Source: Hofstenia miamia (taxonomy: Eukaryota > Xenacoelomorpha > Acoela). From it: a DNA stretch of 64,000 nt. Positions 10,666 through 21,549 of the stretch are shown piece by piece. The translations under genes were made by a program, and so were the position numbers. Numbering within the stretch: the first letter of the stretch is position 1; every line of letters begins with the position of its first letter. The stretch is from assembly GCA_004352715.1 (NCBI GenBank), contig SCFE01000033.1, positions 632,714-696,713 of the forward strand, given 5' to 3'. The notes below the pieces were generated by a model. It saw only the letters and a program-made list of their open reading frames with translations, searched no databases and had not been told where the DNA came from.

Positions 10666-11731
10666 CTAGAAACTGCGCGACCTTAAAGATAAATTAGTTC
10701 AAACAATCATTTCAGCACTAAATTCAAGACTTTTCAAAGCACAAAACAAAATGAAAATGGATCAGTAATTTTGCGCTTAACAGTTGACATCTACGACATT
10801 TAGTGATGGAAGAAATGTCAATCTCTGTAACAATTGGTTCACAGAAATCTCAAAGCAACTAGAAGAATACATTAAGTTTCAATTTTACCAACCTGATTTC
10901 CTCTGTAATTTCGACAGGGTGAAATTGATAATAGACTAGCGAACAATAAATTTTAATTAATCCATACGCTTGAGTCAAATGTTGATTTCAATCACTAGAT
11001 TACAATTTTGTGATGAATGCAGTTAAATTTAAATGAAAAATATTAATATCTCTGGACTGTTTTATTAAATCCATATAACGCTACATGGATCAATGAATTC
11101 AATAAGGAAAGATGCCAGCAGCTGTTGGAATTTACAATTAGTCACAGCTCATGTAAGTTCCTCGGAATCAACAAATATTCATAAACTTATTTCTTTGCTA
11201 TAAAACCTGCTGAAAGGCTATTCAACTGGTAAAAGACCTGCAATAAACACAGCGTGAATACTTACAGTAGATTATAAAGTATAAAATACAAGTGAAAAAT
11301 TTGCTCTTGTGATACGTATATGAATCACGCGTTTTCTAATTTTCTAGAACTTTCTTATCAGACCGTGGCACTCGATGTATTAAACAACTGAAAATCATTT
11401 TTGTTCAAATTTGGAGAAGAAAATAAATTCGCGAAAACAGGTGCATCAGAACAATCACATCTCAAATTTTTATCATATCACTTTGCTAAATTAAAAGAGT
11501 TAAAATGATTCCAAGTTTTCCTAGTCAAATGAAGCTTTTCAGAAAGTTTTTTAATACTTAACTTGGAACTGACTGCAATAAATTTCCGTTCTGAATTCAT
11601 TTTGAACATCATAAAAAAATTGGGTGAATTAATGACTGCCAAAACTTTTTTTAACATCAAGTATGCTATTGAGCACAGTTTTTCAATAGTATGTTTTTTT
11701 TCACACAAAATTCAATTTCAATAGGTGGATC
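10666..11731. other. intergenic, nothing recognised
   Basis: AT-rich sequence; the ORF at 11478-11708 (minus) has no recognisable content. Confidence 0.5.
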
Positions 11732-12039
11732 CAGACTTGTCAACCAGCCGAGATTCTAACTAGTCGAGTCGATCTTGAGGCACTGCATTGAATATAAAAT
11801 GAGGCCAAAACGAGAATTTTTTAAGCAAATCAAATTTATAGTCCTGCTTGTGAATTTTATTATGCAGATTTTTTTATATATTTTATTCAATACGTTTCTT
11901 AAATAACAAGAAGAGCAATGTAAAAAACTCTGTGATCGCAATTTTTTTAAAAAAATATAGAGCCAAAACCAGACTAGCCTCATTGAAAGACTATGCTGCG
12001 AGAGCCGAGCTAAGAAATTTCGGCTCGTTGACAAGTCTG
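11732..12039. mobile_element. non-autonomous hAT element, family A, copy 1
   Basis: Terminal inverted repeats CAGACTTGTCAACCAGCCGA and (reversed) CAGACTTGTCAACGAGCCGA match at 19 of 20 positions. The flanking octamers GGTGGATC and GATGGACT match at 5 of 8, a worn target duplication. The interior shares words with the copies at 13445 and 45353, for example a block ending in ATGCAGATTTT or its complement. Confidence 0.75.
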
Positions 12040-12050
12040 GATGGACTACA

Positions 12051-12471
12051 ACTAATTTTCATAGCACTGCACATGAACACACATTCTTGCACTCGTAGAT
12101 CCTAATGCAGAAAATAATTGAACAGCCTTCAACATTGAGGCGACTTACACTGCTAGTTTCAAATGATCGCAATGCTGGGGGCAGTATGGTCATTGTGACA
12201 GAAATGCACATGCGGTTTATATTGTTTAAGGTTACTAGACACCCGATTAAATAAACAGAGATTGTTAGTAAACAGACTCATAAACAAATTTATTTATGCC
12301 AATACTCATATTTATTTACGTAGTTGGGAAATGAGAGAAATAATGTTTTGAATGTTTCTTTACATTGCAGTGAAATAGGTTGTGTTGGAAGGAGGCACGT
12401 CCAATAAATCACTAATGATTAAAACTCCCAAGTAAGCTTCACAACGGATATTTGAACGGAGTATAAACTCT
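12051..12471. repeat. 421-bp exact direct repeat, copy 1
   Basis: Identical to 12740-13160 as far as read. It ends immediately before the single N at 12472. Probably an unmerged contig overlap. Confidence 0.9.
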
Positions 12472-12472
12472 N

Positions 12473-12738
12473 TCATATATCCAATACTCTGCTCAAGTTC
12501 GGCTCGCTCGTTGAAAAGTCTGGTAAAACTATGAAACCATACATTAATTTTTTACGTAAAAGAAATTGAAAAATTTTGTACAAATTGTATGATTGAAGAA
12601 TAGGCCTAAAAAATAACAAATTGGTAGCTAGCAACAAAATTAAACAATTAATACACAAACCCTTCACACTCCAAAAATCGCCGATGATGGAGTACGATCA
12701 GTGAAGACCGAAGAATGCTGTCGGAATGCACATATATG
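12473..12738. repeat. 266-bp exact direct repeat bracketed by single Ns, copy 1
   Basis: Identical to 13743-14008 as far as read. It lies between the single Ns at 12472 and 12739, so it is probably a redundant contig inserted by the assembler. Confidence 0.9.
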
Positions 12739-12739
12739 N

Positions 12740-13160
12740 ACTAATTTTCATAGCACTGCACATGAACACACATTCTTGCACTCGTAGATCCTAATGCAGA
12801 AAATAATTGAACAGCCTTCAACATTGAGGCGACTTACACTGCTAGTTTCAAATGATCGCAATGCTGGGGGCAGTATGGTCATTGTGACAGAAATGCACAT
12901 GCGGTTTATATTGTTTAAGGTTACTAGACACCCGATTAAATAAACAGAGATTGTTAGTAAACAGACTCATAAACAAATTTATTTATGCCAATACTCATAT
13001 TTATTTACGTAGTTGGGAAATGAGAGAAATAATGTTTTGAATGTTTCTTTACATTGCAGTGAAATAGGTTGTGTTGGAAGGAGGCACGTCCAATAAATCA
13101 CTAATGATTAAAACTCCCAAGTAAGCTTCACAACGGATATTTGAACGGAGTATAAACTCT
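12740..13160. repeat. 421-bp exact direct repeat, copy 2
   Basis: Second copy of 12051-12471, starting right after the single N at 12739. Confidence 0.9.
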
Positions 13161-13272
13161 TAGTAAGAAATTTTTACTTTGCGGCAGTGTACGAGGTCAT
13201 AAATAAAATAAAATTACTACTGAAGTATAGTAAATCCAATTAAGGTTACTTTAACTTACTTTACGACAGTTT

Positions 13273-13430
13273 CAGTGGCGTATCTACGGAGGCTCTGCCC
13301 CCACCTAGATTGAAACAGATCGCCTTCCCTTCAAAAAGAATAGTAAGTAGCTTATTAGAACATTGCAATAAAATTGCTTTATATCTTTCTTTGCCTTCCC
13401 CCTAAATCATATTGGCTGGCTACGCCTCAG
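13273..13430. mobile_element. possible MITE starting CAGTGGCGTA
   Basis: The left end CAGTGGCGTATCTACGG and the reversed right end CTGAGGCGTAGCCAGCC share GGCGTA and match at about 10 of 17 positions. A similar end (CAGGGGCGTAAGTAG) occurs near 52477. The interior is short and non-coding. Confidence 0.35.
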
Positions 13431-13444
13431 GGCAGTGTACAACT

Positions 13445-13792
13445 CAGACTTGTCAACGAGCCGAAATTTCTGAGTTCGGCTCGGCTCGTTTTAATTTTGA
13501 GTAAGTTTGGCTCGGCTCACCAATAAAATCTTTCAATGAGGCTCGTTTCAACACGATATTTTTTTAAAAACATTGTGCTCTCAAAATTGTTTACATGGCT
13601 CTTTCCATTATTTAATAAACATTTCTAAAATTAGATTATAGGAAAGGCATATTGAATGAAAAATTGAGGAAAATCTGCATAATCAAATTAACAAGCACTA
13701 CTATAAATTTGCTTTTCTTAAAAACGGCTCGTTTTGGATTCGTCATATATCCAATACTCTGCTCAAGTTCGGCTCGCTCGTTGAAAAGTCTG
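13445..13792. mobile_element. non-autonomous hAT element, family A, copy 2
   Basis: Flanked by GTACAACT (13437-13444) and GTAAAACT (13793-13800), a 7-of-8 target duplication. The left end CAGACTTGTCAACGAGCCGA matches copy 1; the right end, reversed, is CAGACTTTTCAACGAGCGAG. 348 bp with no transposase. Confidence 0.8.
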
Positions 13793-14008
13793 GTAAAACT
13801 ATGAAACCATACATTAATTTTTTACGTAAAAGAAATTGAAAAATTTTGTACAAATTGTATGATTGAAGAATAGGCCTAAAAAATAACAAATTGGTAGCTA
13901 GCAACAAAATTAAACAATTAATACACAAACCCTTCACACTCCAAAAATCGCCGATGATGGAGTACGATCAGTGAAGACCGAAGAATGCTGTCGGAATGCA
14001 CATATATG
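13743..14008. repeat. 266-bp exact direct repeat, copy 2
   Basis: Second copy of 12473-12738. It starts inside the right part of the hAT family A element and runs into the flank. Confidence 0.9.
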
Positions 14009-15421
14009 TCCATGTATTTACAAATTTTATGAATTTCAGCAGCATTGATTAAGATGTACATTTAACAACATACTAAATAATGCCTACTGTCTAAAAACCA
14101 CAGCAAATTTTTTAGAATTTCCAAGCACTTTCACGCAATGATCAGTACAGTGCCTTTGTCAGTAGTTCTAACTGAAATTCTCAATCATATTTAAAACATT
14201 TTCAGTTCAATGAAATTATTCCACATAAAAAAATTGCCATTTTTAGCACTGCATGTGACAATTCAAAATTGAATATTTAAGGTTGGGCACTAATATTTTT
14301 ATCAAGCATTTTAGGCTATTTTCAATGAAAATACTAATATAAATTATCCCCCTGATACGCCCTTGGCCTGAAGTACTTTTTAATAATAATTCAACTATAC
14401 ATAAATTGCTGTAAGATTGAGGCATACCGAACACAAAATCAAACTTCATTGAGTTGCATGCTCTATTAACGTGCTAATTTTAGCTGAGGAATATACAAGG
14501 GCGATCTATATATAAGACTATACAGCCGAACATTCGGCCTTTAAGTTTAATCGATATTTGGCTGAATGGAAATACATAAAGGATGCTTTTCATTTGCTTG
14601 TTTTTATAGCTATTCGTCTATATATATATATATATATATATATTAGATATTGCCTAACAATTGTAAAGTGATATCCAATCTGCATAATAATGGAAAAAAC
14701 TTGAAGGCTTTTGTTTGTCTGGCTAGCCTTATATATATATAGATCGCTCTTGGTCATATTTTGAAAAATTACATTTTTTTGTGAAATACATGTATTCTGA
14801 TGCTATCTGCAATGTTCTACAATTTCAAAGTCTAAGCAAACAGTCCATTCAAATCACTATCATTTTTTGGTTAACGTGTAAATTTGCAGCACTTCCTTGA
14901 TTTGAATAACCAAGAAGATTGTGATATTGACATTTATTACTTTACATAATTGTCTTATTAACATTTAATTCAAATTTAGTTGAATTTATTATTTTTAAAG
15001 GGACTATGTATGTATGTAGTCAATACATTTGTCAAGTCATTATGAGGCAATATTCCTGATTTTTTAAATATGAACTAAAATTAGAATCTAATCAGAGTAG
15101 GCTGGATTTCAGTTGAAAGTGCAATTATTCTAATATTTTAAATTCAATGAACCTGTAATTTACTTAAATGACAGACCAAGCTAGTTTTATTATAATTAAA
15201 AATTTTTGAATAGTACTGACAAAATATTTACCAAAACATTTCAATAACGAGTTTTTAAAATAATTAAATTTTTTATCGGTTTCTAAAATATACTCCTCAA
15301 TACTAATAATTTTGTTCACCGAAAAATTCTTGGCATAATTTTTGTCGTAGCGTTTACAAAATTTATTTAAAAACTGCAGAACGTTAGTGGCTGATTTACC
15401 AAGATTACGCATGGAGAAAGT
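14009..15421. other. intergenic, repeats only
   Basis: AT-rich sequence with a second copy of the dispersed repeat (14550-14643). No gene was recognised. Confidence 0.5.
14550..14643 (+). repeat. dispersed repeat, copy 2, ending in (TA)n
   Basis: Matches positions 1 onward with a few substitutions; the (TA)n tract is at 14619-14643. It is preceded by a small hairpin, GCCGAACATTCGGCC, at about 14525. Confidence 0.75.
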
Positions 15422-16421
15422 NNNNNNNNNNNNNNNNNNNNNNNNNNNNNNNNNNNNNNNNNNNNNNNNNNNNNNNNNNNNNNNNNNNNNNNNNNNNNNN
15501 NNNNNNNNNNNNNNNNNNNNNNNNNNNNNNNNNNNNNNNNNNNNNNNNNNNNNNNNNNNNNNNNNNNNNNNNNNNNNNNNNNNNNNNNNNNNNNNNNNNN
15601 NNNNNNNNNNNNNNNNNNNNNNNNNNNNNNNNNNNNNNNNNNNNNNNNNNNNNNNNNNNNNNNNNNNNNNNNNNNNNNNNNNNNNNNNNNNNNNNNNNNN
15701 NNNNNNNNNNNNNNNNNNNNNNNNNNNNNNNNNNNNNNNNNNNNNNNNNNNNNNNNNNNNNNNNNNNNNNNNNNNNNNNNNNNNNNNNNNNNNNNNNNNN
15801 NNNNNNNNNNNNNNNNNNNNNNNNNNNNNNNNNNNNNNNNNNNNNNNNNNNNNNNNNNNNNNNNNNNNNNNNNNNNNNNNNNNNNNNNNNNNNNNNNNNN
15901 NNNNNNNNNNNNNNNNNNNNNNNNNNNNNNNNNNNNNNNNNNNNNNNNNNNNNNNNNNNNNNNNNNNNNNNNNNNNNNNNNNNNNNNNNNNNNNNNNNNN
16001 NNNNNNNNNNNNNNNNNNNNNNNNNNNNNNNNNNNNNNNNNNNNNNNNNNNNNNNNNNNNNNNNNNNNNNNNNNNNNNNNNNNNNNNNNNNNNNNNNNNN
16101 NNNNNNNNNNNNNNNNNNNNNNNNNNNNNNNNNNNNNNNNNNNNNNNNNNNNNNNNNNNNNNNNNNNNNNNNNNNNNNNNNNNNNNNNNNNNNNNNNNNN
16201 NNNNNNNNNNNNNNNNNNNNNNNNNNNNNNNNNNNNNNNNNNNNNNNNNNNNNNNNNNNNNNNNNNNNNNNNNNNNNNNNNNNNNNNNNNNNNNNNNNNN
16301 NNNNNNNNNNNNNNNNNNNNNNNNNNNNNNNNNNNNNNNNNNNNNNNNNNNNNNNNNNNNNNNNNNNNNNNNNNNNNNNNNNNNNNNNNNNNNNNNNNNN
16401 NNNNNNNNNNNNNNNNNNNNN
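15422..16421. other. assembly gap (1000 N)
   Basis: Run of exactly 1000 N, a placeholder of unknown true length. The right edge is a (TA)n tract. Frames read through it are artefacts. Confidence 1.
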
Positions 16422-16442
16422 TATATATATATATATATATAT
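16422..16442. repeat. (TA)n microsatellite at gap edge
   Basis: Pure TA repeat directly after the gap. Confidence 0.9.
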
Positions 16443-17499
16443 TTAAATGTAAGTATACTGAGCTTCGAAATATTTGAAATATGGAACACAGTTAAAAATG
16501 TAGACCGGTTTCGATTACTAGGAATCATCGTCAGTATGACAAATGCGATAAATAAATATTTTACAATCAACTACATTAAAGGAAATAATAAATATATTGC
16601 ATGCAATATAGATTTAGAATTATTGATGTTAACTTGCGTTGCTTGTTAAGTAATTATATATATATTTTTTTCATTTTTATCATTTATTCTTATAATTACT
16701 TCATCTATAGTGCAAAATTGACTACTTAAAATATAAAAATAAACACAATCTACATAGACTTGATGTTTTCAATGCTAAACTTAATCGTTACGTGTACTAT
16801 ATTATGAACAAGAGTACTAAAGTTACAAAATGAAGGAGTATATACCATATAAATGGAACGGCATTAAACTACAAATTAACTCATTTTCGCAGCAAAGTAT
16901 GTTGTTTTTTCATCGACTTTGAAAAACTAGGCCCATACTGTAACAGATTCTCAAATTCTACAATATAAAAAACGAGCAATTCCTGAATATTTTTCTAAGA
17001 AGCGGGTATTACATTTTCAATGTTAGCAACAGCTTGAAAATGACCTTTTTGAGATAAATAAATTTTACTTTTTATGAGATAGGTTATCGCGTATTTTTGG
17101 GTAACATATTCTTGCATTTAATGTATGTTTGGGAAAGTATACCCTCGATAGAATTCTCAAAATCAATCATAATTCAACTAATCTAAAAAACAATAGATTT
17201 CGAAATTTTGCATGTGATATTTAAAAACATCACTAATTAATATTAAATTTAATGGAAAATAGTTGTAAAAGTTAAAATATCGTAATATTAAATTTACTTC
17301 GCATTCTCATGTAATCATAAATGGTCAATATCTCTAAGAAATTATATAACACCAGATAATTATTATATTATACATTTTTATAATGACCATTATAATATGT
17401 TTAAATAAAAATCCCAGGAAAATTTTTTTTGGATATTCATAAACAGCATTGGCGTTAAAGAACGTTAATAATGTGAGTTTGTTGACGTTTTATAAAATA

Positions 17500-17502
<3 letters not shown>
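16443..17502. other. AT-rich stretch with a Penelope-like motif
   Basis: At about 16500-16538 the sequence has ACCGGTTTCGATTACT followed by ATCATCGTCAG; on the minus strand this reads CTGACGATGAT then TCGAAACCGGT. That pairing is typical of Penelope-like element ends. Nothing else was recognised. Confidence 0.4.

Positions 17503-17533
<31 letters not shown>
17503..17533. repeat. (TA)n microsatellite at gap edge
   Basis: Pure TA repeat running into the gap. Confidence 0.9.
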
Positions 17534-17805
17534 NNNNNNNNNNNNNNNNNNNNNNNNNNNNNNNNNNNNNNNNNNNNNNNNNNNNNNNNNNNNNNNNNNN
17601 NNNNNNNNNNNNNNNNNNNNNNNNNNNNNNNNNNNNNNNNNNNNNNNNNNNNNNNNNNNNNNNNNNNNNNNNNNNNNNNNNNNNNNNNNNNNNNNNNNNN
17701 NNNNNNNNNNNNNNNNNNNNNNNNNNNNNNNNNNNNNNNNNNNNNNNNNNNNNNNNNNNNNNNNNNNNNNNNNNNNNNNNNNNNNNNNNNNNNNNNNNNN
17801 NNNNN
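17534..17805. other. assembly gap (272 N)
   Basis: Run of N between a (TA)n tract and an (ATA)n tract. Confidence 1.
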
Positions 17806-17967
17806 ATAATAATAATAATAATGATGATGAATTACTTTATTTTGACGCTGAAGGCAGACACTACAAAAATTTAAAAACAAGTAAAGTTTTACGGCAGCGA
17901 GGACAGTCACAGGACATAAAACAGGTGCAGATGGAAGAGTAGGCGAAGTTAAGGAAGGGCTCAGCAA
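17806..17967 (-). mobile_element. 3' tail of a LINE with ATCATC/ATT microsatellite end
   Basis: On the minus strand a short coding-like stretch (CSVCLQRQNKVI) is followed by ATCATCATT and a run of ATT units reaching the gap. Many invertebrate LINEs end in such a microsatellite instead of poly(A). The class cannot be fixed from this piece. Confidence 0.4.
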
Positions 17968-18085
17968 AGAGGAAAGGCATCAAAGATTTCTTGGTAAGGA
18001 ATAGAAATCAATGGCTGTTGGAGGGTTGAGAGCCAAGATGTAATTAGCAGCAATACAAGCCTTCTCAATAGTATATTCATATAAT

Positions 18086-18330
18086 TGTGATGTTTGTGGA
18101 AAGACATACATTGGTGAAACTGCTCGACATTTTGAAACGCAATATATGTCGTAATCTACGATCAAAATACGCATCGTGGAAAATTAGCAAAAATTTTTTT
18201 AATTACAACAAAAAATATCTAAAGATCAAAGCCTTAAAATTTCGGACTAAAGCTTGAATTGAAGATCACCAAGTATTATTAAAGAGCGGAATAACATTTT
18301 CTGTTCAAAACCATCAAGAAAATTTTTATC
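18086..18330 (+). mobile_element. Penelope-like element, GIY-YIG endonuclease fragment
   Basis: The plus strand reads CDVCGKTYIGETARHFET at 18086-18139, matching the Cys-Cys plus YIGET.R core of Penelope-like GIY-YIG nucleases. A frameshifted continuation (RNLRSKYASWKISK) follows. In intact elements this domain is downstream of the reverse transcriptase; here it is upstream. Confidence 0.55.
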
Positions 18331-18471
18331 AAAGAGCATCAATGAAACACACCATTTGAATCAAATTTGATTTTTATCAGCACCATAAAGATTACATATT
18401 TGTGAAGGTAGGATAGAAAGCAGAAAACTCATTCAGACAATCAACTAAAGAAGGCTATAATACTAGCGACT

Positions 18472-18518
18472 TCGTACCCAGTCAGAAGCTGAAAAATAGC
18501 ATCTGGCTTACTACCAGN
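18472..18518. repeat. 47-bp exact repeat at a single-N junction, copy 1
   Basis: The sequence from TTCGTACCCAGTCAGAAGC to TTACTACCAG is repeated at 19274-19320. The two copies bracket a block with single Ns at both ends (18519, 19273). Confidence 0.85.
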
Positions 18519-18519
18519 G

Positions 18520-19013
18520 TAAGATTGTAGGTATGGCCATGGGTCATCATTTGGACCAAATATGGAAATGTTTGTCATGGATATAGTAGAAAATTGTTTC
18601 GATGATAGTTAAATATTTATTTTATCAAAGATATATTGATGAAATATTTGGAATATTAAAATTTAAAAATAGCCAATATATTGTCTGAATTACAGTTTGC
18701 AATGGAATTAGAAGAAAATGAAATATTGAATTTCTTGGATGTGAACATTACTAACTTAAAAGAGACGTTTACATCTGAACTATACCTGAAACGCACGAAT
18801 ACTTGTGTACATATTCCATTTCTATCATATTGTGATGGAAAGTATAAATCTAACACCATCAAATGTCTTTGCAATAGAATAATAAGATCATCAGCAATCT
18901 ATGAATTAATTATTAAAAGTTTAGATCAATCATACGCAACATATGAAGAAAATGGATATCCAAACAATTGCATCAAAAATATAATTAATGACGAATTTAA
19001 GAACATTAATTTA

Positions 19014-19055
<42 letters not shown>

Positions 19056-19064
19056 TGGAAATGA
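18520..19064 (+). mobile_element. Penelope-like element, reverse transcriptase fragment (decayed)
   Basis: YQRYIDEIFG at about 18623-18652 corresponds to the RYxDD catalytic block of Penelope-like reverse transcriptases, with Glu in place of the second Asp. After one frameshift, 18681-19064 continues with ENEILNFLDVNIT, ELYLKRTNTCVHIPF and SYATYEENGYPNNCI, the conserved order LPFLDV, YRKPT.T..Y and GYP. Stops upstream (WI**) and a (TA)n tract (19019-19048) at the end show decay. The block lies between single Ns and may be misplaced. Confidence 0.7.
19019..19048. repeat. (TA)n microsatellite
   Basis: Pure TA repeat ending the Penelope-like fragment. Confidence 0.9.
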
Positions 19065-19160
19065 ATTTATGCAAGAACATCATGAAAATTAACAAATTAA
19101 CAAAGAAATCGAATTTTTTTTACTATTTTTACATCAATTAAAAACTTTGATTTGTATAAA

Positions 19161-19272
19161 AATAATAATAATAATAATAGAGCAGGCGAAGATGCAGTAA
19201 GGTTCTGGGAGAATATATGGGGAAGTACGGGACCAGAGATAGAGAATGTACAGATGCAGAAAGAAGTCAGGC
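19161..19272 (+). mobile_element. (AAT)n followed by a LINE-like ORF fragment
   Basis: An (AAT)n tract (19161-19179) leads into RAGEDAVRFWENIWG, a stretch resembling the 'EE...FW..IW' segment found before the reverse transcriptase in several non-LTR retroelements. The fragment stops at the single N at 19273. Confidence 0.4.
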
Positions 19273-19273
19273 N

Positions 19274-19320
19274 TTCGTACCCAGTCAGAAGCTGAAAAAT
19301 AGCATCTGGCTTACTACCAG
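19274..19320. repeat. 47-bp exact repeat at a single-N junction, copy 2
   Basis: Second copy of 18472-18518, immediately after the single N at 19273. Confidence 0.85.
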
Positions 19321-20570
19321 ATTAATAGTATATACTATGACTGGAAAGCAGGCCAAATATTTTACAAATTGGAAATCTATAGCCAATATTAAACAATGTG
19401 CAGGTATGGGATTTCACTCCAATAAAAAAACTGTTTGTAAATGATATCAATGTGTGGAATCTTGATAAAATGCTGAAAAAAAGTGACTGGTAATAAGAAA
19501 CAATAGATGGGTTTATAAATTTTAACAATTTTGTGATAGCAATAGCAGAATTTGGAGAAATTTTTCAATAATTTGCAAGTCAAAATTTTGATCTATTCAA
19601 TATTAAACTATGAACGACATGTTTTTTCAAACTCGTTTTAAATGAAATTATGCTAGATGTTAAATGAAAAAAAAATTACAAATTGCTATTATTCATTGGT
19701 CCATAAAAATCCACAATCGCATTTGACTAAATATATTGTACCATTTAGATATGACTGCATCAATGCTAAGAAATCGTATGTTGTATTTTAGGAACAGATA
19801 TTCAGCAAAATGGTAATATTTTAATGTAAAACATTTTTATAGATGAGGAAAGAAAAGCAGCTATTTACTCCACGAAATGAACATAAGAAAAGCTAACAAT
19901 GCAAGCTGATTTTGCAAGTTTCACTGCCTGGTTTCGAAAAAAAATTCTAACGTGCAATTTTGCATGTCGTTTGTTGTTCAATAAATATTGGTTTCAAAAT
20001 TACCGGTATTTTCAGAATGAATTTACTGACTCCAATTGAAAAATTGAAATAATTGGTGTCATCATTTGAAGTTTAGAATTCTCTATACGAATTTAATCTG
20101 GTGATTTCCATAAACAACTGTTATGACAAAAACGATTAAGCTTTCCCTTTAATAAATTGCATAGCAAGAGCAGTTTTCATGTGCGTATATAGAAATGTGG
20201 ACACCTTCAGAAATCAGTTCAATTTTAATAAAATATTAGATTTTGCACAAATAAAAAAATGTTCAGTCTAAAATATTCAAAAGAAAAAATTTTTGATACA
20301 ACACTGAAAAGTAATATATTATTGTAAAATGTAAAAACCCATGAATTGGTTAAGAAATGAAGACTTTTATGTCACTGAATTTGAAATATATCAAATGAAA
20401 ATATTCACTAATATACTATTTATCGAATTTCTGCATCACAATAAATTGGAATTAATTAAAACTACTAAAGCAATACTTCTAACTTCTTGTTTGTATAAAT
20501 AAAAATATATTATCTAAAATGCAAACATTACATATCGGCAAGGTACACAATTACAAATACTATATATGTT
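19321..20570. other. AT-rich stretch, nothing recognised
   Basis: Short ORFs on both strands lack recognisable content. Confidence 0.5.
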
Positions 20571-20729
20571 GGTTGGTCCTTTTTTTCATTCCATAAAATC
20601 TCAAATCTTACAAATTTCTCTTGACACTCACAGTAAATTTTATTAGTGAAATGTAAGTAATATTCTTGGAAGGATTTGAGATAAATTTGGAAAATTTGAG
20701 ATTCTAAAGAATTGAAAAAAGTACCAACC
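20571..20729. mobile_element. 159-bp MITE with about 47-bp terminal inverted repeats
   Basis: The left end begins GGTTGGTCCTTTTTTTCATT and the reversed right end GGTTGGTACTTTTTTCAATT. The match continues through AATCTCAAAT to about 47 bp at roughly 80-85% identity. A related reversed end lies at about 23118-23205. Confidence 0.7.
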
Positions 20730-20739
20730 TATAATGTTT

Positions 20740-20813
20740 GGGTGGTATGCTGAATCGCCAGTCTATCTTGCAAAGCGGGTGGTATGCTAAATCGTCAATC
20801 TATCTAGCTAAAA
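20740..20813 (+). repeat. two tandem 37-bp units
   Basis: GGGTGGTATGCTGAATCGCC at 20740 is followed 37 bases later by GGGTGGTATGCTAAATCGTC, with a few further mismatches. Confidence 0.8.
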
Positions 20814-21530
20814 GCCAATAACTGTCAGCAAAAGGAAGTTAATTGCCAAATAGCTACGATATAAGTTATTGCGGTTTATTTTAAAATTTAACGTAATGCA
20901 GGTTGGTACTTTTTGCCAACAATGATATACTTAGAAACGACAAACACTTTCTTAAAACCGACAATGCAAATTTGTTTAAAAAAATTTGTTTAATATAGAC
21001 GAGAAAGAGACATTATTTTAAATAAAAGTAAAAGGGACATAAAAATTAACTTTTATAATTCAAAGTATCTTATTAAATAAAATTTGTATGAGGGCTGGAT
21101 GCTTATTTTTTCAAATTAAATAATCAATATAATTAATTAATTGTGTATTTACTTGTTTAACCTTAAACTGTTTGAATTATTTAGAAATGTCTGAAGAGTT
21201 ACATGCAATGAGTGTGTGCATTAAAGAAACCTTTTAGATTATCATTATTGATCTAAGAATTAAACAAAACTTTCATATGGTGAATCTAATTATCACACTA
21301 TATTTTTGCATTGCTAAACAAAACATTTCAAGTCACTAAATTTTTCAATCTGGAATTCAAATAATTATTAACTATTATATGTTAACTAGATATATAAATA
21401 TATATATGAAATAATACTATTTTTAGGATATTTTGAATATATTTATAACCATTATTTTTTGGGGGCTTCCCTAGGTAATCCCAAATTTAAAAATGGATGG
21501 TACCAACCAGTTCTGGTCCTGAAGCCCTAG
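20814..21530. other. AT-rich stretch with a GGTTGGTACTTTTT end
   Basis: 20901 begins GGTTGGTACTTTTT, the reverse of which ends at 23137. GGTACCAACC occurs near 21499. No gene was recognised; the last 70 bases are the 3' flank of the zinc-finger ORF and include CCTAGG-containing words on both strands. Confidence 0.4.
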
Positions 21531-21549
21531 GAATCGAGTAACAAAGAGC

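Noticed and set aside
12473-13937. Two identical 64-codon ORFs (12473-12667 and 13743-13937) as a duplicated gene
   Set aside because: They lie in the exact assembly repeat B/B' and have no coding character.
15164-16649. Long open frames across the 1000-N gap on both strands
   Set aside because: They are open only because N cannot encode stops; the flanking real sequence is short and not recognisable.
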